Under the pieces are notes generated by a model. It was not told the DNA's origin. It did no database searches and was given only the letters and a program-made list of their open reading frames with translations. A stretch of DNA of 5,832 nucleotides from the NCBI GenBank assembly GCA_937967765.1, contig CALCML010000220.1, forward strand, positions 1-5,832, in the 5' to 3' direction. A program made the translations under genes and the position numbers. How positions within the stretch are numbered: the stretch's first letter is position 1; each line of letters opens with the position of its first letter. Shown here in pieces: positions 1-5,219 of this stretch. This stretch comes from an uncultured Carnobacterium sp. GTDB taxonomy: Bacteria; Bacillota; Bacilli; Lactobacillales; Aerococcaceae.

Positions 1-19
1 GGTCTCAAGCTCTTTCAAG

Positions 20-73
20 ATTCAAACGTACTCTAGAAAATAAATTTTCAAGAGTACGTAATTCACTTTGAAT
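20..73. repeat. Large imperfect inverted repeat (hairpin or cruciform)
   Basis: ACGTACTCT (26-34) pairs perfectly with AGAGTACGT (51-59). After one A/A mismatch, GAAAA (36-40) pairs with TTTTC (45-49) around a TAAA loop. Outside this, ATTCAA (20-25) can pair with TTGAAT (68-73) across an asymmetric internal loop. The core stem is 14 bp with one mismatch. No U-tract follows on either strand, so it does not look like an ordinary terminator. An operator, an RNA-processing hairpin or a mobile-element end are all possible; the sequence does not decide. Confidence 0.7.
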
Positions 74-103
74 GCTATCCCCCATTACTGCCATTATAAA
101 ATC

Positions 104-126
104 CGCTAGATTCTTCGGAATCAGCG
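104..126 (+). other. Hairpin with C(UUCG)G tetraloop
   Basis: GATTC (109-113), TTCG (114-117) and GAATC (118-122) form a 5-bp stem closed by the classic extra-stable C(UUCG)G tetraloop when read as plus-strand RNA. CGC (104-106) and GCG (124-126) extend it across a small internal loop. The minus-strand copy would have a CGAA loop, so a plus-strand transcript would be the more stable form. No promoter with both boxes was found for such a transcript. Confidence 0.5.
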
Positions 127-245
127 TCAATTAACTTGGAATAGCAGTTTCAAAATAAAAAGCGGGAGGAGGCGGTGGGTTTGCTTCTCGTGGTGTGGTT
201 GAGAAATGGGACACTTTATAATAGATAGTTCTCAGGGAGGGGACG

Positions 246-280
246 AAAAAAGCGAGAGACGTTGGTGCGCCTCTCGCTTT
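246..280 (-). terminator. Rho-independent terminator of ddl-murF
   Basis: A perfect 10-bp stem, AAAGCGAGAG (read on minus from 280 to 271) with CTCTCGCTTT (258 to 249), encloses a 12-nt loop. On the minus strand it runs into six T residues (251-246). It begins 12 nt after the murF stop codon, which suits the end of the ddl-murF transcript. In the plus direction the stem is followed only by CTTTACTTTAC, a much poorer U-tract. Confidence 0.92.
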
Positions 281-292
281 ACTTTACATTTA

Positions 293-1678
293 TTATTCTG
301 CTTTTAGGGCATCGACAACTGCTAGTAAGCCTGTGCCGTTGCTTGATTTGATAAGGACTTGGTCGCCTTCTTTGAGTTCAGCCTTCAAGTCAGCAATCAA
401 AGCTTCTTTATCCATGTAATGGTGAAGGGCAACTGAATCGAACTGGCCTTTCAACGCATCATAGAGTGCTTCCATTTCTTCGCCGTACAAGTACACAAGT
501 GCGACTTCGCTTGGAGAAATGACTTCTGAGATGCTGGCGTGTAATTCTTTCGAACGTTCACCGAGCTCGCGGATATCCCCAAGAACGAGGACGCGACGGC
601 CTGCTGCTTCGACTGACACAAATGATTTAATGACCGATTTCATCGCGATTGGGCTAGCGTTGTAAGCATCATTCAAGATAGCTACTCCGTTTTGGCCTTT
701 CACCCATTGCGTACGGTTCTTCGTCAATTCGAAGTTCGCTAAGGCAGACACGATATCTGAGAGTGGGACGTCTAATGTGCGTGCAATTTCAATCGCAAGT
801 AGCGCATTTGAAACGTTGTACGCTCCAAGGACTGGTAAAGTGACCGCCACAGTTTCAGTTGGTGTCACTAATTCAAATGCTGTGTGGTCTGAATAAAGTT
901 CAATGTTCTTAGCTGAAAGTTCCTTGCTTCCTTCACCGACTGTAACGATTTTGAAGTTTGCTGGTTTTTCAGCTTGTGCAATGCCTGCTGTAATTAAGTC
1001 TTCATGCGCTGGATAAATGAAAGTTCCATTTTCTTGTAGTCCAGAAAGGATTTCAAGTTTTGCTTTGGCAATGCCTTCCTTGCTTCCCAATTGTTCCATA
1101 TGCGATTCACCAATTAACGTAATCGCAACAACTTCTGGGCGTGCTAATTTTGATAAGAACTCGATTTCGTGGAAATCACTCATTCCCATCTCTAAGACAA
1201 GTGCTTCAGTTGATTCCGGCATATCTAAAATCGTTTGTGGTAAGCCGATATCGTTATTGAAGTTTCCTTGTGTTTTATAGACACGGTAGCGTGCGCCAAG
1301 AGCGGCTGCTGTCATATCTTTTGTCGTTGTTTTTCCAGAACTACCTGTGATTCCGACAACGCGTGGAGAAACTTTTTCTAAGTACCATTTCGCTAATTTT
1401 TGAAAAGCTTGAAGTGGGTCGTCTACCCAAATTGCGCAGATACCATCTGGTGGTGTAAGGTCTTTCCTTCCCCACAACACAGCTATTGCGCCGGCTTGAA
1501 TGGCTTGCTCAATATAATCATGCCCGTCTGTTTGCCCTTGAAGTGGCACGAAAAGGCTGTTTGGACCTAATTTTCGTGTATCGAAGGCTACAGATTCGAT
1601 GACTTCAAATCGATGTGCTGACTGATAATCAATCGCTTCGACGGCTTTTGTAATTTCAGCAACTGTTCCAATACTCAT
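293..1678 (-). CDS. murF: UDP-N-acetylmuramoyl-tripeptide--D-alanyl-D-alanine ligase (MurF)
   Basis: This cytoplasmic Mur ligase uses ATP to add D-Ala-D-Ala to UDP-MurNAc-tripeptide, completing the UDP-MurNAc-pentapeptide for peptidoglycan. At 461 residues it has full family length. The N-terminal substrate-binding domain includes DTRK (33-36) and FVPLQGQTDGHDY (43-55). The central ATPase domain has the P-loop GITGSSGKTTTKD (109-121), GNFNNDIGLP (138-147), EMGMS (163-167), IGESHMEQLGS (189-199) and, just after, AKAKLE (204-209), where the family's modified lysine lies. YNVSNALLA (287-295) and NDAYNASP (336-343) lead into the C-terminal domain, with LGDIRELG (366-373) and KSSNGTG (444-450). 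Start ATG 1678 has AAGGGGT six bases upstream. ddl ends 11 nt upstream, so the pair is surely co-transcribed. The third amino acid of the tripeptide (Lys or meso-DAP) cannot be read from the sequence. Confidence 0.97.
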   Translation of the reverse strand: MSIGTVAEITKAVEAIDYQSAHRFEVIESVAFDTRKLGPNSLFVPLQGQTDGHDYIEQAIQAGAIAVLWGRKDLTPPDGICAIWVDDPLQAFQKLAKWYLEKVSPRVVGITGSSGKTTTKDMTAAALGARYRVYKTQGNFNNDIGLPQTILDMPESTEALVLEMGMSDFHEIEFLSKLARPEVVAITLIGESHMEQLGSKEGIAKAKLEILSGLQENGTFIYPAHEDLITAGIAQAEKPANFKIVTVGEGSKELSAKNIELYSDHTAFELVTPTETVAVTLPVLGAYNVSNALLAIEIARTLDVPLSDIVSALANFELTKNRTQWVKGQNGVAILNDAYNASPIAMKSVIKSFVSVEAAGRRVLVLGDIRELGERSKELHASISEVISPSEVALVYLYGEEMEALYDALKGQFDSVALHHYMDKEALIADLKAELKEGDQVLIKSSNGTGLLAVVDALKAE

Positions 1679-1684
1679 CTTTCT

Positions 1685-1691
1685 ACCCCTT
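1685..1691 (-). promoter_or_regulatory. murF ribosome binding site overlapping the ddl stop codon
   Basis: AAGGGGT on the minus strand lies six bases before the murF ATG and shares its first two bases with the ddl TAA (1690-1692). Ribosomes ending on ddl would therefore sit on the murF initiation site, which suggests coupled translation and matched amounts of two successive enzymes. The coupling is an inference from spacing. Confidence 0.75.
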
Positions 1692-2763
1692 ATCTCGCGT
1701 GACGATCGTTATAGCGTTTCAACGCTAATTGAATGAGTTCTTCGACTAAATCTTTATAGGAAATGCCCATTGCTTCCCAAAGTTTTGGATACATACTAAA
1801 TTGTGTGAACCCTGGCATTGTATTCACTTCGTTGATAAACACTTCGTTAGCTTCTGTTAAGAAGAAATCACAACGTGTTAAGCCACTACCGTCAATCGCA
1901 CGGAAGGCTGTTTCAGCATACTCACGAATTTTTGCAGAGACTTCTTCAGGAATCGCTGCTGGGATTTGAAGTGTTGTGGTGTTGTTAATGTATTTTTCGT
2001 TGTAATCGTAGAATCCTGCTTGTTTCACGACTTCCCCAACCACAGATGTGTTCACTTCGTCGTTTCCAAGAACCGCAACTTCCACTTCGCGTGCGTCGAT
2101 TCCTTGTTCTACGACGATTCGACGGTCATATTTCAACGCTTCTTCGATGGCTGCTGTTAATTCTTCGCGGTTTGTCGCTTTAGAAATCCCAACACTTGAA
2201 CCCATATTCGCTGGTTTCACGAATACTGGGTAACGTAATGTTCCTTCGATACGTGTGAAGATGGCTTCTGGTGATTTTTCGAAATCAGCTTTCACAAAAG
2301 GTACAAATGGTACTTGTGGAATACCTGCTTGTTGGAATAAATGCTTGCTGGCAATTTTGTCCATTCCGTTTGCGCTGGCTAATACGCCACAACCTACATA
2401 TGGTAAGTCTAAGATTTCGAACAATCCTTGAATCGTTCCGTCTTCTCCGTTTGGTCCGTGTAAGATTGGGAAAACCACTGTATCTGGTCCAGCGATATCG
2501 CTTGGTTGGATGCGAACCCCTGTTGAAGTTTCGCCTTCTGTTGTTGCAAAATGCGCTACAGTTCCTTCGGTTAAACGAAGCGCTTGGTCAAAGGCTACAG
2601 GAGCTTTTAACGCTTCTCCTTTTAACCATGTTCCTTCTTTTGTAATGTACACTGGTTGCACATCGTAATACTCGAAATAAATTTCTTTAATAATTGAACC
2701 GGCTGTTAAAATTGAAATATCGTGCTCTGCACTCTTTCCGCCGTAAATCACTACAATTTTCAT
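1690..2763 (-). CDS. ddl: D-alanine--D-alanine ligase (Ddl)
   Basis: This ATP-grasp enzyme condenses two D-alanines in the cytoplasm to make the dipeptide that MurF uses. It has 357 residues, in the usual range for the longer DdlA-like form. Visible motifs are YGGKSAEHDIS (7-17), LHGPNGEDG (101-109), FVKPANMGSSVGISK (181-195), the omega-loop FYDYNEKY (251-258), LTRCDFF (295-301) and NEVNTMPGFT (311-320). Likely magnesium ligands are D299, E312 and N314. Tyr at 258 in the EKY segment is the D-Ala-D-Ala type; enzymes making D-Ala-D-Lac in intrinsically vancomycin-resistant lactic acid bacteria have Phe there. Start ATG 2763 has GGAGG (2770-2774) with six bases between. It heads the ddl-murF operon behind its own promoter and a structured leader. 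Confidence 0.97.
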   Translation of the reverse strand: MKIVVIYGGKSAEHDISILTAGSIIKEIYFEYYDVQPVYITKEGTWLKGEALKAPVAFDQALRLTEGTVAHFATTEGETSTGVRIQPSDIAGPDTVVFPILHGPNGEDGTIQGLFEILDLPYVGCGVLASANGMDKIASKHLFQQAGIPQVPFVPFVKADFEKSPEAIFTRIEGTLRYPVFVKPANMGSSVGISKATNREELTAAIEEALKYDRRIVVEQGIDAREVEVAVLGNDEVNTSVVGEVVKQAGFYDYNEKYINNTTTLQIPAAIPEEVSAKIREYAETAFRAIDGSGLTRCDFFLTEANEVFINEVNTMPGFTQFSMYPKLWEAMGISYKDLVEELIQLALKRYNDRHAR

Positions 2764-2842
2764 ATGAATCCTCCAAACTATTCGCGTGCTGCGAACCGCC
2801 TCATTTAGGCTCTTCGAACGTTATTTTGAAAATAACCTTGCA
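2764..2842 (-). promoter_or_regulatory. Structured 5' leader of ddl with possible mini-ORF
   Basis: The predicted leader, about 79 nt, can form three hairpins in a row: GTTATTT-TCA-AAATAAC (2836-2820), GCCT-AAATG-AGGC (2810-2798) and TTCGC-AGCAC-GCGAA (2795-2781), the last ending seven bases before the GGAGG of ddl. An ATG at 2804-2802 opens an eight-codon frame, MRRFAARE, ending in TAG (2780-2778) just before the ddl ribosome binding site. The third hairpin coincides with its codons 4 to 8. The mini-ORF has only a weak upstream AAGAG. No U-tract follows the hairpins, so any control would more likely act on translation than on termination. Confidence 0.4.
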
Positions 2843-2848
2843 CTTTTC

Positions 2849-2877
2849 AGTATAACAAAACGGCCCAACGGTTACAA
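2849..2877 (-). promoter_or_regulatory. Promoter of ddl-murF (extended -10)
   Basis: The -35 box TTGTAA (2877-2872) and -10 box TATACT (2854-2849) are separated by exactly 17 bases, and TG-T directly before the -10 makes it an extended -10 site. This is a vegetative sigma-A type promoter. It lies after the terminator of the preceding gene, so ddl-murF should be an independent transcription unit starting near 2842. Confidence 0.75.
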
Positions 2878-2893
2878 GTTACGGCCAACGCAC

Positions 2894-2931
2894 AAAAAAG
2901 CACCTCTCACATCTGCTGTGAAAAGTGCTTT
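2894..2931 (-). terminator. Rho-independent terminator overlapping the stop codon of the 255-residue gene
   Basis: On the minus strand AAAGCAC (2931-2925) pairs with GTGCTTT (2903-2897). The stem continues through UUUUCAC and GUGAGAG, with two U-G wobbles, to a total of 14 bp around a seven-base loop. A run of six T (2899-2894) follows. The upstream arm begins within the TAA stop codon (2932-2930), so the gene ends directly in its terminator. It separates this gene from the ddl promoter. Confidence 0.9.
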
Positions 2932-3697
2932 AGATGGCGTCATTCATTGGAAGTTTTGCTGAAATCTTCCAGTTTTGATAGGTTTCGCTATAAGAGAGTT
3001 GTCCGATGCGAACGTTTTGTGTCACTTCTTTATCGGCATAATGATAACGGTCTTCTGTTAAGAAGATTGGCACTTCGTAGCTGTCTTCTTTCTTTGTGAC
3101 TTTATCAAAAGCAAGACTGATTCCTTCACGATACAATGGCATCATTTCTTTGAGCGCTTCGATGGAAATCGCTGAAGCCACTTTGTCAGAACCAAAGAAT
3201 AAGAACTTCGGTGTCTCGTTCAAGATATCTGTCATCTCGATTTGTACTTGCGCCGATAAGATAGGCAAGAACTGCTCAATTTTACGGTAGTACACTTTCG
3301 AGTAGCCATTTTCAAGTGACAAGTAAATAAAGTTGTTTTGTAATTTATAGAAGAACGGCGAATGCAAGTGCGTCTTCGCATGCGAAATATACAGCAAGTC
3401 TGCAATTTCTTGCGGCGTTAATTGATGTACGAAATCAATCGAATCAAAGTCCACCCAGTTCGATGGCGCCTCTTTGCCTTCTTCCACCCCTTGGAGATAC
3501 GCTAACACATTTTTACGCCCCTTCACCCACATGAAGCCAGTATATGGATCGTGTGTGGCAAGGCTGGACTTCCCGTTTAAGAGAAGAAGGTTTTGCGGAA
3601 TCTCAGACTGTGGTAAGGCAGACAAACGAAACGCAATCGACTTCGTTAATACATGGTTCGATACGCTATCGTAATGGATATACAATTGTTTAGCCAC
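2930..3697 (-). CDS. Protein of unknown function, 255 residues
   Basis: I do not recognise this family. The preferred start is GTG 3697, seven bases after GGAGGTGA (3709-3702), giving fMet-AKQLYIHYD at the N-terminus. The in-frame ATG at 3730 adds 11 residues but has no ribosome binding site and overlaps a consensus -10 box. The protein is soluble-looking, with no signal peptide or membrane helix, and rich in aromatic residues. In 255-residue numbering, a segment at about 110-138 carries HLHSPFFYKL and ENGYSKVYYRK, and near 162-170 there is TPKFLFFGS. No nucleotide-binding loop, metal-binding cluster or nuclease motif is visible. It has its own promoter and terminator, so it is not clearly tied to the cell-wall operon downstream. 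The reading frame is intact and of sensible composition, so it is a real gene. Confidence 0.85.
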   Translation of the reverse strand: MAKQLYIHYDSVSNHVLTKSIAFRLSALPQSEIPQNLLLLNGKSSLATHDPYTGFMWVKGRKNVLAYLQGVEEGKEAPSNWVDFDSIDFVHQLTPQEIADLLYISHAKTHLHSPFFYKLQNNFIYLSLENGYSKVYYRKIEQFLPILSAQVQIEMTDILNETPKFLFFGSDKVASAISIEALKEMMPLYREGISLAFDKVTKKEDSYEVPIFLTEDRYHYADKEVTQNVRIGQLSYSETYQNWKISAKLPMNDAI

Positions 3698-3701
3698 AGT
3701 C

Positions 3702-3709
3702 TCACCTCC
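3702..3709 (-). promoter_or_regulatory. Ribosome binding site that decides the start of the 255-residue gene
   Basis: GGAGGTGA is an eight-base match to the 3' end of 16S rRNA. It sits seven bases (counted from GGAGG) before the GTG at 3697 and is located inside the longer ATG-started frame. Its strength and spacing argue clearly for GTG as the true start. Confidence 0.85.
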
Positions 3710-3728
3710 ATAGAGTTTATCATGTTCC

Positions 3729-3734
3729 ATTATA
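3729..3734 (-). promoter_or_regulatory. -10 box of the promoter for the 255-residue gene
   Basis: TATAAT on the minus strand is a perfect -10 consensus, and its last two bases form part of the ATG at 3730-3728. No good -35 hexamer lies at 16-18 bases (the best is only T-rich). A second, weaker candidate, TTCACA (3787-3782) with an 18-base spacer to TATATA (3763-3758), lies further upstream. A transcript from the TATAAT would begin near 3722, downstream of the ATG at 3730, and would use the GTG start. Confidence 0.55.
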
Positions 3735-3820
3735 TAGGATTTCTTTCTACTAAAACATATATATTAGATTACATTTTTACGTGTGAACCGTTTTCTTTTG
3801 TAACAATTTAGCAACATTCT

Positions 3821-3841
3821 AAAGTGGATTCTCCACCCTTT
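3821..3841. repeat. Short palindrome between the two genes of unknown function
   Basis: GTGGA (3824-3828), TTC and TCCAC (3832-3836) form a perfect 5-bp stem with a 3-base loop. Flanking AAAG and CTTT can extend it with a small bulge. It lies just beyond the terminator of the 101-residue gene and upstream of the possible promoters of the next gene. It may be an operator or a second, weak terminator hairpin; no proper U-tract follows. Confidence 0.35.
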
Positions 3842-3847
3842 ATACGC

Positions 3848-3878
3848 AAAAAAGAGTTGAAATGATTTCTTCAACTCT
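3848..3878 (-). terminator. Rho-independent terminator of the 101-residue gene
   Basis: A perfect 9-bp stem, AGAGTTGAA with TTCAACTCT (arms 3878-3870 and 3861-3853), has an 8-base loop and is followed on the minus strand by six T (3853-3848). It lies about 30 bases after the stop codon of the 101-residue gene. In the plus direction the tail is only CTTTCTTA. Confidence 0.9.
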
Positions 3879-3908
3879 CTTTCTTACCTTCTATAAGTGT
3901 AATCATTC

Positions 3909-4214
3909 TTAACATTTGACTTTCTGAGTGATTCTTTTCACCGCAATGTCTATTCTTTCAATCACTTCCCAATAATCTTTTGGAAAGCTCTTTAATTCAA
4001 CAATATCCACAGGGTCAAAATGATACACTAAATGACGAATCAATTGGTGATGAAGAAAAACAAGATCTTTAAAGTCCTCTAATGAAATAGATTCCAACCC
4101 TTCAATATACGCACATAATTCCTTATAAGATTCTTCGTGAAAGAGGCTTTCCTCATGTAGATAATAAAAGAACGTTCCCTCTTCCAGTAGTACATTTTTT
4201 CTAATAAACGACAT
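3909..4214 (-). CDS. Small protein of unknown function, 101 residues
   Basis: I do not recognise this family. The start ATG 4214 follows AGAGG (4227-4223) with eight bases between, and the gene ends before its own terminator, so it is probably real and expressed. The protein looks soluble and mostly helical, with an acidic first half (LHEESLFHEESYKEL, residues 19-33; GLESISLEDF, 39-48), a His-rich stretch FLHHQLIRHLVYHF (53-66) and a basic tail (VKRITQKVKC). The histidines have no recognisable metal-site spacing. There is no signal peptide or membrane helix. Counting G+C by hand over 3961-4200 gives 79 of 240 (33%), well below htpX (86 of 180, 48%, in three sampled lines), which could mean separate origin. 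No convincing promoter was found in 4215-4260. Confidence 0.75.
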   Translation of the reverse strand: MSFIRKNVLLEEGTFFYYLHEESLFHEESYKELCAYIEGLESISLEDFKDLVFLHHQLIRHLVYHFDPVDIVELKSFPKDYWEVIERIDIAVKRITQKVKC

Positions 4215-4262
4215 CCATCTAACCTCTTTTCTTATCGTTAAAAAGTTTCACTTTCTGAAAAC

Positions 4263-4287
4263 AAAAAGACTGAGGAGCCCCCAGTCT
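4263..4287 (-). terminator. Rho-independent terminator of lemA-htpX
   Basis: On the minus strand AGACTGGGG (4287-4279) pairs with CCTCAGTCT (4275-4267), with one G-U wobble and a tight 3-base loop, followed by five T and a further T-rich stretch. It begins five bases after the htpX stop codon and closes the lemA-htpX operon. Confidence 0.9.
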
Positions 4288-4292
4288 AATTT

Positions 4293-5186
4293 CTACATTT
4301 TTTCTAATCGTTTAATACGATTTGCCGTTGATGGGTGTGTTGAGAAGAGTGAATCTCCTTCTTCCCCAAACGGATTTGAGATATATAACGCCGCACTCTT
4401 CTTGTCGGCTTCCGTCATTGGCGGAGCTTCTGAAATCTTTTGAAGCGCAGAGATAAGTCCGTATGGATTTCGTGTGAATTCCACTGCTGACGCATCTGCT
4501 AAGTACTCACGATTTCGTGACAAGGCCAACTGCAGGATGGTCGACATAAATGGTCCAAGAATCATCGCGATTAAACCGATGACCATGAAAATGGCATTTG
4601 CGCCACCACCGTTATCATCATCATCTCGGTCTCTACTACCGCCACCCCAGAACATCATGCGACTTCCGAATTGGACGAGCATGGCAATCACGGCACCAAG
4701 CGCAATCGCAATCGTTTGAAGGCGAACGTCATAGTTACGAATGTGTCCAAACTCGTGGGCAATTACTCCTTCAAGTTCTTCACGATTCAACCGTTCTAAT
4801 AACCCTGTTGTAACCGCCACGGCTGCTTTTTCTGGAGAACTTCCTGTCGCAAACGCGTTTGGAGATTCGTCCTCGATAATGAAGATACGTGGCATTGGTA
4901 CTTTTGCGATCATCGCCATATCAGTGACGATATTCCAAATCATCGGTGCTTGATTTTTATCTGTAATTTCTTTGGCATGGTTTAATTGCATCACTACATT
5001 AGTCGCATTTGCAATCATCATCATTGAATACAACCCGCCGGCAACAAGGGCGATAATGACCCCAGCGACGACACTGCGTAAAGCATAATATCCAATTCCG
5101 ATTCCCACTGCAATGAAGAGCGCCATGTACAACGCAATCACGACCAGCGTTTTGCGTTTGTTGGAAGCAATTTGTTGGTATAACAT
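4293..5186 (-). CDS. htpX: Membrane zinc metalloprotease HtpX
   Basis: HtpX is an M48-family integral membrane endopeptidase that degrades damaged or misfolded membrane proteins. It has 297 residues, the usual length. Likely membrane helices are at about 13-33, 38-58, 155-175 and 198-220. The zinc site is HEFGH (144-148), with E145 catalytic and H144 and H148 as ligands, plus E227 in the SRNREYLAD segment (223-231) as third ligand; STHPS (282-286) is also typical. Between the third and fourth helices is a Gly/Asp loop (about 181-195, [15 protein letters not shown]). The start ATG 5186 follows a purine-rich AGGGAGGGAG (5203-5194). It lies 33 nt after lemA and ends before its own terminator, so the two form an operon. 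All catalytic residues are present. Confidence 0.97.
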   Translation of the reverse strand: MLYQQIASNKRKTLVVIALYMALFIAVGIGIGYYALRSVVAGVIIALVAGGLYSMMMIANATNVVMQLNHAKEITDKNQAPMIWNIVTDMAMIAKVPMPRIFIIEDESPNAFATGSSPEKAAVAVTTGLLERLNREELEGVIAHEFGHIRNYDVRLQTIAIALGAVIAMLVQFGSRMMFWGGGSRDRDDDDNGGGANAIFMVIGLIAMILGPFMSTILQLALSRNREYLADASAVEFTRNPYGLISALQKISEAPPMTEADKKSAALYISNPFGEEGDSLFSTHPSTANRIKRLEKM

Positions 5187-5219
5187 CCTAGCACTCCCTC
5201 CCTACTAATGAATTGTCAA

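Larger units (their letters stand above)
1..245. other. Region without a recognisable gene, rich in inverted repeats
   Basis: No ORF here has both a ribosome binding site and recognisable homology. It lies downstream of the murF terminator. On the minus strand one frame stays open from inside the terminator to a TAA at 131-133, coding a proline run (five Pro codons near 165-179), and then reopens for 41 codons from a TTG at 128-130 to a TGA at 5-7. The second piece reads like protein (it contains IPKNLADFIMAV and LENLFSRVRLNLE), but part of it simply crosses the palindrome at 20-73. It could be a decayed gene or mobile-element remnant, a repeated intergenic element, or chance. I do not recognise it. 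Two hairpins and a G-rich tract are listed separately. Confidence 0.5.

Noticed and set aside
93..98. Minus-strand TATAAT that might drive a gene to the left
   Set aside because: The nearest TTGACG is 26 bases away, too far, and the hexamer at 17 bases is poor.
194..222. Possible plus-strand promoter with TATAAT at 217-222
   Set aside because: The only TTGAGA lies 12 bases upstream, too close, and no hexamer near TTGACA exists at 16-18 bases. A lone TATAAT in AT-rich sequence is weak evidence.
1..245. Transposon, CRISPR array or tRNA in the left end
   Set aside because: No spaced direct repeats, transposase motif or cloverleaf is visible; only single inverted repeats are seen, so no such element can be called.
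1017..1280. Plus-strand open frame of 87 codons opposite murF
   Set aside because: It lies wholly antisense to a clear murF, with no ribosome binding site or family resemblance. The same holds for the plus-strand frames opposite ddl, the 255-residue gene, htpX and lemA.
2764..2842. T-box or known riboswitch in the ddl leader
   Set aside because: The leader is far too short for a T-box, has no T-box antiterminator sequence and no leader terminator with a U-tract. No known riboswitch core was recognised.
2930..3730. 266-residue version of the unknown protein beginning at ATG 3730
   Set aside because: That ATG lacks a ribosome binding site and overlaps the -10 box, while GTG 3697 has a perfect one.
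4215..4260. Promoter for the 101-residue gene
   Set aside because: The best match (GATAAG with a poor TTCAGA 17 bases upstream) is too weak to list. The gene may depend on an unrecognised promoter or on read-through from htpX.
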